Of a DNA stretch of 13,886 bases, positions 7,379 through 12,290 are shown piece by piece. How positions within the stretch are numbered: the first letter of the stretch is position 1; every line of letters starts with the position of its first letter. The notes below the pieces were generated by a model. That model was given only the letters and a program-made list of their open reading frames with translations, was not told where the DNA came from and searched no databases. Origin of the DNA: CAZRHR01 sp964599915 (GTDB lineage: Bacteria > Bacteroidota > Bacteroidia > CAIKAF01); NCBI GenBank assembly GCA_964599915.1, contig CAZRHR010000067.1:1-13886 (forward strand). The letters run 5' to 3'. The position numbers were made by a program, and so were the translations under genes.

Positions 7379-7839
7379 CAGGGAATCACATTAAATTCAA
7401 TCACAGACATTCCATTGACCGGTGCCACCGGCGCTACCGTGGTACCTGCCGGAAGCCACAAGGGCAATTTTGTATTGTCAGAGGCTACGCGTACCAAATG
7501 AGTAGGATTACTATTGGTGCTTTGGCCCGTGTTGTTCATCCAAAACCCACCTCCGCAGCAACCATTAAAACCTAATGCCACACCGTTTACAAATTCTTCG
7601 CGGATGGTTACAGTATTTCCATTGACCAAAATAGATCTTGAAAAGGAGGGAAAAGTGGTTCCGGATGTGGGATAACGCTGTTCGGGACTCATCACCGATT
7701 CAAGTTTCCAAACCTTTCCTACGGGAACCGTTTCGGAAGACGTTACCAATTTTACTTGGTTAAATTGTAAGGTGCCTTGGGCTTTTGCGCCAAACACAGC
7801 ACTCATAAACAACAGGCCAAATGCAAAAATCGTTCTCAT
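7378..7839 (-). CDS. P10: P-family secreted protein with vicinal cysteine loop
   Basis: An exported protein of 153 residues with a signal peptide ~1-20 (VFGAKA/QG). Framework: TLQFNQVKLVTSSETVPVGKVWKLES spread over 23-48 (Ala of PAG changed to Val), SILVNGNTV (69-77), LWLPAGTTVAP (127-137), SVIEFNVIP at the end. About 50 residues lie between the central NG and the WLPAG motif, including FNGCCGGGF (91-99) with adjacent cysteines 94 and 95. These are its only mature cysteines, so if oxidised they would form a rare vicinal disulphide; pairing between chains or metal binding are alternatives. P14 has the only other Cys-Cys loop. The start overlaps the P9 stop (ATGA at 7836-7839). Confidence 0.86.
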   Translation of the reverse strand: MRTIFAFGLLFMSAVFGAKAQGTLQFNQVKLVTSSETVPVGKVWKLESVMSPEQRYPTSGTTFPSFSRSILVNGNTVTIREEFVNGVALGFNGCCGGGFWMNNTGQSTNSNPTHLVRVASDNTKLPLWLPAGTTVAPVAPVNGMSVIEFNVIP

Positions 7840-8225
7840 GGGATTTCGTTAAATTCTATTACACTTAAGTTGGAGACGTTGGTGCCCGGTGCCAAGGTGG
7901 TTCCGGCGGGAAGCCAAACCGGAAGTTTGGTTAATATGAGGCTGGATGTTGCGTTACTATTTCCCCAAGAAGTGGCCAAAAAAACAGAGCCCCCATTAAC
8001 CAACATACTAGACGTGTTCGATTGGGAAGAAGTAGTACCCGTACTGATGCTAAAGCTGGTCGTAAAAAATGCACTTTCTACTTTCCACACTTTTCCCGAA
8101 GGAACCGTCTGGCTGCTGTTCACAAGCAGGGTACGGTTGTACTGTAATGTAAACTGGGCGGAAAGGGAAGATGAAAAACCTCCCAAAACCAACAAGGCGC
8201 CCAACCATACATGCAATTTTCTCAT
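7836..8225 (-). CDS. P9: cysteine-free P-family secreted protein
   Basis: An exported protein of 129 residues with a signal peptide ~1-23 (GFSSSLSA/QF). The opening is the most altered of the set: QFTLQYNRTLLV instead of QGTLQFNQVKLV. The other framework motifs are normal: TVPSGKVWKVES (40-51), MLVNGGSV (74-81), VWLPAGTTLAPGTNV (103-117), SVIEFNEIP at the end, where a glutamate replaces the usual hydrophobic residue. The variable region (~55-100) is unusually rich in Ser and Thr and has no cysteine. Starts inside the P8 stop (ATGA at 8222-8225). Probably a compact beta-sandwich domain; function unknown. Confidence 0.85.
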   Translation of the reverse strand: MRKLHVWLGALLVLGGFSSSLSAQFTLQYNRTLLVNSSQTVPSGKVWKVESAFFTTSFSISTGTTSSQSNTSSMLVNGGSVFLATSWGNSNATSSLILTKLPVWLPAGTTLAPGTNVSNLSVIEFNEIP

Positions 8226-8617
8226 GGTACGATATTAAATTCAATCACCGAAAAGGAAATGTTTTTAGAAGACCCAAGGCCGCCAAATCCTAATACATGA
8301 CCGGCACCCAACCAAAAAGGCATTTTCATGTTGTCATAACGCATGCCCCACCAAGCAGAACTGGTGTTGGTGTAAAAACGACCGGTCCAGTTTCCCACTT
8401 CCTTATTGTTCAAATACAAGGCTACCATGTTGTCTGAATTGGACGAAGCCATTTCGACTTTCCAGACTTTTCCCGCTGGCACTGTCCAACAAGCGGTGCA
8501 AGAACTTGTAGAGCTTTCTAGCAACAACACTTGGTTGAATTGTAGGTTGCCCTGCGCCACCAAAGGAAGCGTCGCTATGCCTACTAGGAAAAGGCAAAGG
8601 GTAAAAATCTTTTTCAT
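8222..8617 (-). CDS. P8: P-family secreted protein with CxxC before the VPAG motif
   Basis: An exported protein of 131 residues with a signal peptide ~1-21 (ATLPLVA/QG). The opening NLQFNQVLLLESS is followed by an insertion with CTACW (40-44) directly before TVPAGKVWKVE (45-55), which places the cysteine pair in a hairpin before the second framework strand. The central motif is YLNNKEVG (68-75, NN for NG), then an aromatic and glycine-rich segment, FWLGAGHVLGFGG (101-113), and SVIEFNIVP at the end. P7, next upstream, is a clear sister. It differs from P7 at many synonymous sites, which argues against a very recent copy. The ATG is three bases after the P7 stop (TAA CCC ATG). Confidence 0.86.
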   Translation of the reverse strand: MKKIFTLCLFLVGIATLPLVAQGNLQFNQVLLLESSTSSCTACWTVPAGKVWKVEMASSNSDNMVALYLNNKEVGNWTGRFYTNTSSAWWGMRYDNMKMPFWLGAGHVLGFGGLGSSKNISFSVIEFNIVP

Positions 8618-8620
8618 GGG

Positions 8621-9007
8621 TTATGGAATTACATTGAATTCAATGACAAAAAAAGTGGTGTTTTTACTCGTTCCTGCTCCGGAAAAACCAAGTGTGGCAT
8701 TGCCCTGAAGCCAAAAAGGAAAATGCATGCCCCAGCGTGCACCCCAATAGGAAGTGCTGCTGGTGGCGTAGGCGTGTCCTGTTAAATAACCCAGTTCACG
8801 GTTATTTACAAACACAGACATGGGGTTTTCCGAATTAGAAGAGGCCATTTCTACCTTCCATACTTTACCGGCCGGAACCGTCCAGCACACGGTGCACGAA
8901 CTCGTACTGCTTTCCAAGGTAAGCACTTGGTTAAATTGAAGCGTACCTTGGGCTTTAACCGACAAGAAACCTAGGATAAAAAACAGCAGATAAAAATGCT
9001 TCATCAT
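8621..9007 (-). CDS. P7: P-family secreted protein with CxxC before the VPAG motif
   Basis: An exported protein of 128 residues with a signal peptide ~1-19 (FLSVKA/QG). Two adjacent Met codons exist; the first (9005-9007) makes the ATGA overlap with the P6 stop and is chosen. Framework: TLQFNQVLTLESS (22-34), CTVCW (38-42), TVPAGKVWKVEMASSN (43-58), VFVNNRELG (65-73), FWLQGNATLGFSG (98-110), VIEFNVIP at the end. The WLPAG turn has degenerated to WLQGN here, the only member without a small residue at the alanine position. Together with P8 it forms the CxxC subtype. CxxC followed by Trp is not a haem site, which would need His. A disulphide or thiol/metal site is possible. Confidence 0.85.
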   Translation of the reverse strand: MMKHFYLLFFILGFLSVKAQGTLQFNQVLTLESSTSSCTVCWTVPAGKVWKVEMASSNSENPMSVFVNNRELGYLTGHAYATSSTSYWGARWGMHFPFWLQGNATLGFSGAGTSKNTTFFVIEFNVIP

Positions 9008-9453
9008 GGCAAAATATTAAATTCCAAAACCGATAAAAAGGTATTGGGACCAACACTTTGAACCGTGGTACCTGCAGGAAGCCAAACCGGTAAAGTGTTA
9101 GGGTCCGAATCAAAATTTAAACTGGTGAAATTATATCCACCAGCGCTATTGGCTGTACAATTCGGACTGTTGTTGTACATGGTGGTCGTCAAAAATTTCC
9201 GGGAACTTTGCACCTCCACCCCATTCACAAAAAAACCAGCGACCAAAGCCTGTGAAAACCAGTTGGTGTATAAAGGAAAAACCGAACGGCATACAAATTC
9301 CTTTCCATACACCGCCGTGACTTTCCAGACTTTGCCAGCGGGTACCGTGGCCAGTTGGTCGGCTTGAATCAAAGCCCGGTTAAATTGTAAAGTACCTTGG
9401 GCAGAAACCACCGTACCAAAAGAGATAAAAAGGAAAAGAAAAATGGTCCTCAT
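9004..9453 (-). CDS. P6: two-cysteine P-family secreted protein (P16-like)
   Basis: An exported protein of 149 residues with a signal peptide ~1-18 (GTVVSA/QG). Framework: TLQFNRALIQ (21-30), TVPAGKVWKVTAVYG (37-51, with Thr in place of the usual Glu after KV), FFVNGVEV (74-81), VWLPAGTTV (123-131), SVLEFNILP at the end. Cysteines 55 and 99 occupy positions also used in P16. Between the NG and WLPAG motifs lies a tract rich in Asn, Ser and Tyr. Starts inside the P5 stop (ATGA at 9450-9453). The order P5(long)-P6 here, against P16-P17(long) at the array end, shows subtypes reused at distant places. Confidence 0.86.
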   Translation of the reverse strand: MRTIFLFLFISFGTVVSAQGTLQFNRALIQADQLATVPAGKVWKVTAVYGKEFVCRSVFPLYTNWFSQALVAGFFVNGVEVQSSRKFLTTTMYNNSPNCTANSAGGYNFTSLNFDSDPNTLPVWLPAGTTVQSVGPNTFLSVLEFNILP

Positions 9454-10007
9454 GGTATCACATTAAATTCAATCACAGATATGAGCGTAGAGTTGGTGAC
9501 TTGCTGTCCGGCGGTAACGGTCAAAGGTCCGCAATAGAAAAACCCGGCAGAATTGTCATAATAAGGGGTGGACGCAGGAATGTTTAAATTTATGCCATGG
9601 GTACACACGCCTTGAAAAATCTGTAGGGTATTTCCGGCCGCGAGCCAAATGGGCGTGCTGCTTGAAAAAGCCGTATTGGCACCATTCACCAAAATCTGGG
9701 TGTTGTAAGATTGGCAGCTGGAAAAAGTGACCCTTTGTACCGTAAAACTTCCTGAAATAGAGCCATCACATGGGTTGGGATTAGATCCGGACCAAGTGGT
9801 GGTAAAGGGCGTGCCTAAACCGCTAACAAAACGACTTTGAGCGGTAGAGCGGTTTTCCAGCTTCCAGACTTTTCCCGCAGGCACCGTGTAAGGCGCCTGA
9901 GATCCATCGAGCACCATGACCCGATTGAACTGTAAGGTTCCTTGGGCTTGGAGGTGAAATTTAACCGCAGGAAACATTATAATCAAAAAGGCGACAATCT
10001 TTCTCAT
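9450..10007 (-). CDS. P5: long four-cysteine P-family secreted protein
   Basis: An exported protein of 185 residues with a signal peptide ~1-21 (KFHLQA/QG). Framework: TLQFNRVMVLDGS (24-36), YTVPAGKVWKLEN (40-52), ILVNGANTAF (105-114), IWLAAGNTLQI (120-130, Pro of PAG replaced by Ala), SVIEFNVIP at the end. Cysteines are at 80 (NPCDG), 98, 135 and 159 (YCGPL), identical in position to P11. STPYYDNSAG in the added C-terminal segment matches VPYFDNYYG of P11. First of four members of the long subtype, and the only one in the upstream half of the array. Starts inside the P4 stop (ATGA at 10004-10007). Confidence 0.87.
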   Translation of the reverse strand: MRKIVAFLIIMFPAVKFHLQAQGTLQFNRVMVLDGSQAPYTVPAGKVWKLENRSTAQSRFVSGLGTPFTTTWSGSNPNPCDGSISGSFTVQRVTFSSCQSYNTQILVNGANTAFSSSTPIWLAAGNTLQIFQGVCTHGINLNIPASTPYYDNSAGFFYCGPLTVTAGQQVTNSTLISVIEFNVIP

Positions 10008-10402
10008 GGCAGCACATTAAATTCAATCACGCTCATAATTGAACCCACACAGACCGTCCTAAATGTGGTGCCCGCTGGCGCCCAAAAAGGCAATTGATTC
10101 ACCGTAGAAAAGAAAACGTTACTGCTGCCGGTGGCTATGTTGTCTAACATATAATAAACATTCCCATTCATAATAATAGGCGAATGCCAACTATTGCTGT
10201 TACATGTAGTACCATTGGCGCTGGTGGTCGTGGTTACGTCGGACTGCCAATACCCTTCTACTTTCCACACTTTCCCTGCGGGAACCGTGAGGGTGTTTAC
10301 ATGATCTACAAACAACACACGGTTAAATTGTAAGGTTCCCTGGGCAGAAGCCATTGCCCATACCGTGAAAAAGAGAACCAAGGCGCATACATACTTTTTC
10401 AT
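10004..10402 (-). CDS. P4: two-cysteine P-family secreted protein
   Basis: An exported protein of 132 residues with a signal peptide ~1-20 (WAMASA/QG). Framework: TLQFNRVLFVD (23-33), TVPAGKVWKVEGYW (39-52), IIMNGNVYYM (76-85), FWAPAGTTF (107-115, Leu of WLP changed to Ala), SVIEFNVLP at the end. Cysteines 67 and 118 sit where P2, P3 and P13 have theirs (about 66 and 120), although the surrounding residues differ. That suggests the same disulphide joins the loop after the KVE strand to the loop after the WLPAG motif. The start overlaps the P3 stop by one base (TGATG at 10400-10404), with a CCC proline codon as at P10/P11. Confidence 0.86.
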   Translation of the reverse strand: MKKYVCALVLFFTVWAMASAQGTLQFNRVLFVDHVNTLTVPAGKVWKVEGYWQSDVTTTTSANGTTCNSNSWHSPIIMNGNVYYMLDNIATGSSNVFFSTVNQLPFWAPAGTTFRTVCVGSIMSVIEFNVLP

Positions 10403-10806
10403 CAGGGAATGATATTAAATTCTAGTACAGACACCATGTTTAAACAGGGTCCGCCGGAAAGAGTAAATCCAGCCGGAAGCCAAAAAGGAATTTTGGTATA
10501 TGAATGCATGAAGTCCAAGTTTGAATAGCTTGCCGTATGGGAGCCCTCGCCGACTTTGGTTGGAATGCCATTCACTTCGATAGCCACATGGCGAAAGCGT
10601 GTAACACTGCAAGAAGCAGTCGCAGAGGATTGGGCAGAAGATTGATCGAGGGGAATATTATAAATGACGGATTCCACTTTCCATACTTTCCCCACAGGTA
10701 CGGTTTCAGTGGTCGTTACCACTTTTACCTGATTAAATTGCAAGGAACCTTGGGCAGAAATTGAGGTCCAAAAGCCTATCATTAAAAGAAGAACAAGTGA
10801 TCTCAT
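10402..10806 (-). CDS. P3: two-cysteine P-family secreted protein
   Basis: An exported protein of 134 residues with a signal peptide ~1-18 (WTSISA/QG). Framework: SLQFNQVKVVTTTETVPVGK over 21-40 with Val for Ala, then VWKVESV, VEVNG-like IEVNGIPTKVG (76-86), FWLPAGFTLSGGPC (108-121), SVLEFNIIP at the end. Cysteines at 66 and 121. Very similar in plan to P13, including SVIYNIPLDQ against SVIFNIPQDG after the KVE strand, and more similar to P13 than to its neighbour P2 in that segment. Starts inside the P2 stop (ATGA at 10803-10806). Function unknown. Confidence 0.87.
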   Translation of the reverse strand: MRSLVLLLMIGFWTSISAQGSLQFNQVKVVTTTETVPVGKVWKVESVIYNIPLDQSSAQSSATASCSVTRFRHVAIEVNGIPTKVGEGSHTASYSNLDFMHSYTKIPFWLPAGFTLSGGPCLNMVSVLEFNIIP

Positions 10807-11204
10807 GGCAGTATATTAAATTCAATCACAGATACCTGAATATTACAAGGGCCTCCATCCAATGTGGCTCCGGCAGGCAACCAAAGGGGAAGTTGGGTAT
10901 AACCGGCCTCGTAGCCTGTGTTGGCGATGGGCATTGTACCATTTCCGGCTTTGGTGTCTACGCCATTTACCCTAAAAGCAAAATTACGATAAAAGGACGC
11001 CCCACAATTGGAGGAACTACTTGTAGCAAAAGAAGAACCATTTGCGGCAATGGGCACAATCACCGATTCTACCTTCCACACTTTTCCGGCTGGAACGGTT
11101 TGTTGCGTGGTGACCAAGACCACACGGTTAAATTGTAAGGTTCCCTGCGCTGCAACCCACCCGACGCTCAACAGAAAAAAAAGGAAAAGGCTAATCTTCT
11201 TCAT
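10803..11204 (-). CDS. P2: two-cysteine P-family secreted protein
   Basis: An exported protein of 133 residues with a signal peptide ~1-19 (VGWVAA/QG). Framework: TLQFNRVVLVTTQQTVPAGK over 22-41, VWKVESVIVPI (42-52), FRVNGVDTKAG (77-87), LWLPAGATLDGGPC (107-120), SVIEFNILP at the end. Cysteines at 67 and 120 define the two-Cys subtype with P3 and P13. Starts inside the P1 stop (ATGA at 11201-11204), the first of twelve such overlaps reading downstream, so its translation should depend on ribosomes finishing P1. Confidence 0.87.
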   Translation of the reverse strand: MKKISLFLFFLLSVGWVAAQGTLQFNRVVLVTTQQTVPAGKVWKVESVIVPIAANGSSFATSSSSNCGASFYRNFAFRVNGVDTKAGNGTMPIANTGYEAGYTQLPLWLPAGATLDGGPCNIQVSVIEFNILP

Positions 11205-11701
11205 GGATTTACAGTAAACTCAATGACGGAAAACAAAATACCGGTGCCATTTACTTGCATGGTGGTGGAAGCAGGAAGCCAAACCGGACCTTCAAACACA
11301 AGGTCAGAAGGTGCATACGCATAGGTAAAAGTAGGCGGACAGGCGCCGAGGCTATTGCAGCCGCTTCCACATGCATTACAACCATTGACACGTGAAAACT
11401 CCAAGCCATTGATGGTGTAAAGGGGCATGCGGTAACTACAGGAAAAAGGATTACAGCCCCCTCCTGAACAGGAAGATCCGCAGTGGTGGGAGATGGCGCC
11501 AGTTGCGGTAAGCGTTCCGGCTCCAGCAAGCACATTTTCCAATTTCCAAACCTTTCCTGCGGGCACTGTAACCAATCCGGAACTGCTTCCAATAAGACGT
11601 ACCTGACTAAAAGTTAAAGTCTGTGCAGACACTTGGGTTTGGACAAAAGGGAAACAGCACAAGAGCAAAAGCCCTTGTAAGAAAATGAGCAAAGTCCGCA
11701 T
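11201..11701 (-). CDS. P1: eight-cysteine P-family secreted protein, first of the array
   Basis: An exported protein of 166 residues. The long hydrophobic signal peptide (~1-26, LLLLCCFPF, ending QVSA/QT) carries two cysteines that are removed on cleavage. Framework: TLTFSQVRLIG (28-38), TVPAGKVWKLENV (45-57), YTINGLEF (95-102), VWLPASTTM (140-148), SVIEFTVNP at the end. The variable region holds two tight cysteine clusters, C-x3-C-x4-C-x4-C (74, 78, 83, 88) and C-x2-C-x3-C-x5-C (108, 111, 115, 121), on either side of the central NG strand. Two histidines (72, 73) precede the first cluster, so a metal site is an alternative to four disulphides. The ATG is nine bases after the stop of the fibre-like gene, so it joins the same operon without overlap. 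Confidence 0.87.
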   Translation of the reverse strand: MRTLLIFLQGLLLLCCFPFVQTQVSAQTLTFSQVRLIGSSSGLVTVPAGKVWKLENVLAGAGTLTATGAISHHCGSSCSGGGCNPFSCSYRMPLYTINGLEFSRVNGCNACGSGCNSLGACPPTFTYAYAPSDLVFEGPVWLPASTTMQVNGTGILFSVIEFTVNP

Positions 11702-11710
11702 GTTCTGGTC

Positions 11711-12169
11711 TTAAAACCCGTCTACCGTATACACAAGGGTTGGGTCTCCGCCGGTGGTCGAACTAGAACCGGTGGTCGAAACCATGGCAACCCATTGCGC
11801 TCCGTTATAGTAGTAGAAACGGTTGTCAGTACTATTATACACCAGAAGTCCGGTCGCGGGAGACGCGATGGCATTCATTTGGGTGGTGGACATCCTTGGC
11901 ACCAAAACACCGGCTTGGGTGGAGTTTACATCCAACACTGCAGATGCCGCTGGAGAAGTAGTATTAATACCTACTTTTTGGTCGTCCCGTACAAACAAAG
12001 CACTGTTTCCACTGCTGTTGGTTACGTTCAATGTAGATGTACCCGAGGTATTACCTGCTCCCTGTACTTCCAGACGAGACTGGGGCGTGTTGGTACCTAC
12101 ACCTACATTTTGGCTGTAAGCAAAGGTTCCTGTACATAAGAGGGCGGCCCAAAGGATAGATTTTTTCAT
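11711..12169 (-). CDS. Secreted protein with phage-tail-fibre-like repeats, first gene of the operon
   Basis: A 152-residue exported protein. The ATG at 12169 gives MKKSILW and a signal peptide ending near FAYS/QN; a further-upstream TTG at 12187 adds only six residues and would start within the likely leader. Residues ~20-80 carry two copies of a motif common in Bacteroidota fibre-like surface proteins and phage tail fibres: NVGVGTNTPQSRLEV (21-35) and KVGINTTSPAASAVLDV (65-81). These are followed by GVLVPRMSTTQMNAI (87-101), SPATGLLVYNST (103-114) and FYYYNGAQWV (118-127). Such modules usually form trimeric beta-structures and often end in a peptidase S74 chaperone domain, which is absent here. 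The tail is Ser/Thr/Gly-rich. Nearest the promoter, it should be the most strongly expressed gene. Whether it forms a scaffold for the P proteins is speculation. Confidence 0.85.
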   Translation of the reverse strand: MKKSILWAALLCTGTFAYSQNVGVGTNTPQSRLEVQGAGNTSGTSTLNVTNSSGNSALFVRDDQKVGINTTSPAASAVLDVNSTQAGVLVPRMSTTQMNAIASPATGLLVYNSTDNRFYYYNGAQWVAMVSTTGSSSTTGGDPTLVYTVDGF

Positions 12170-12198
12170 GATGACGAAGATTTTCAATAAGATTTTCC

Positions 12199-12231
12199 CA
12201 AAATTACATGAAAAATCCTACTTTTATTCAA
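12199..12231 (-). promoter_or_regulatory. Bacteroidota-type promoter for the fibre-like gene and P array
   Basis: On the minus strand TAATTTTG (12206 to 12199) matches the -7 element TAnnTTTG exactly. A TTG (12231 to 12229) lies 22 bases upstream of it, inside the 17-23 range known for the -33 element in this phylum. Transcription would start roughly 7 bases downstream, leaving a leader of about 25 bases before the ATG at 12169. No other minus-strand gap before 3170 exceeds nine bases, so this is probably the promoter of all nineteen genes down to P18. Confidence 0.6.
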
Positions 12232-12290
12232 CCTTTATACTTAGCTTTCTTACACCCAGTTTACGTGTAGGAGGCCAACAGAAGGTTAAA

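Larger units (their letters stand above)
3700..11701 (-). other. Tandem array of seventeen paralogous secreted protein genes (P1-P17)
   Basis: Eight kilobases of head-to-tail genes with almost no non-coding bases. All seventeen share a cleavable signal peptide and a mature N-terminus starting at or near Gln. They share a VP-x-G-(K/R)-VW motif, an invariant Trp in the xWLPAG motif, and a C-terminal EF followed by xxP at the stop codon. Between these the proteins differ in length (125 to 253 residues) and cysteine content. Subtypes by eye: long four-Cys (P5, P11, P12, P17); two-Cys of 132-134 residues (P2, P3, P13, with P4 similar); CxxC (P7, P8); YGxxxxC (P6, P16); vicinal Cys-Cys (P10, P14); Cys-free (P9, P15); eight-Cys (P1). 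No database family name comes to mind. Confidence 0.9.

Noticed and set aside
7777..8238. Plus-strand open frame of 153 residues antisense to P9/P10, and many similar ones across the array
   Set aside because: These mirror the conserved minus-strand coding sequence, have no independent start context or recognisable protein, and recur opposite each paralogue.
3171..11701. CRISPR-like or satellite array because of regularly spaced repeated DNA
   Set aside because: The repeated segments are coding, hundreds of bases apart and differ at synonymous sites; there are no short identical direct repeats with unique spacers and no cas genes.
3700..11701. Diversity-generating retroelement producing the variable regions
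   Set aside because: No reverse transcriptase or template/variable repeat pair is visible, and the variation includes large length changes and not only adenine-specific substitutions.
3700..11701. Cupin family assignment from the PAG turns
   Set aside because: The conserved metal-binding His/Glu pattern of cupins is absent in all members.
12111..12169. Lipoprotein signal in the fibre-like protein (ALLC)
   Set aside because: The residue before Cys is Leu, which does not fit the lipobox; a signal peptidase I site before QNVG fits better.
11711..12169. Prophage remnant, based on tail-fibre similarity
   Set aside because: The protein has a signal peptide, and no other phage gene, integrase or attachment site is in the window.
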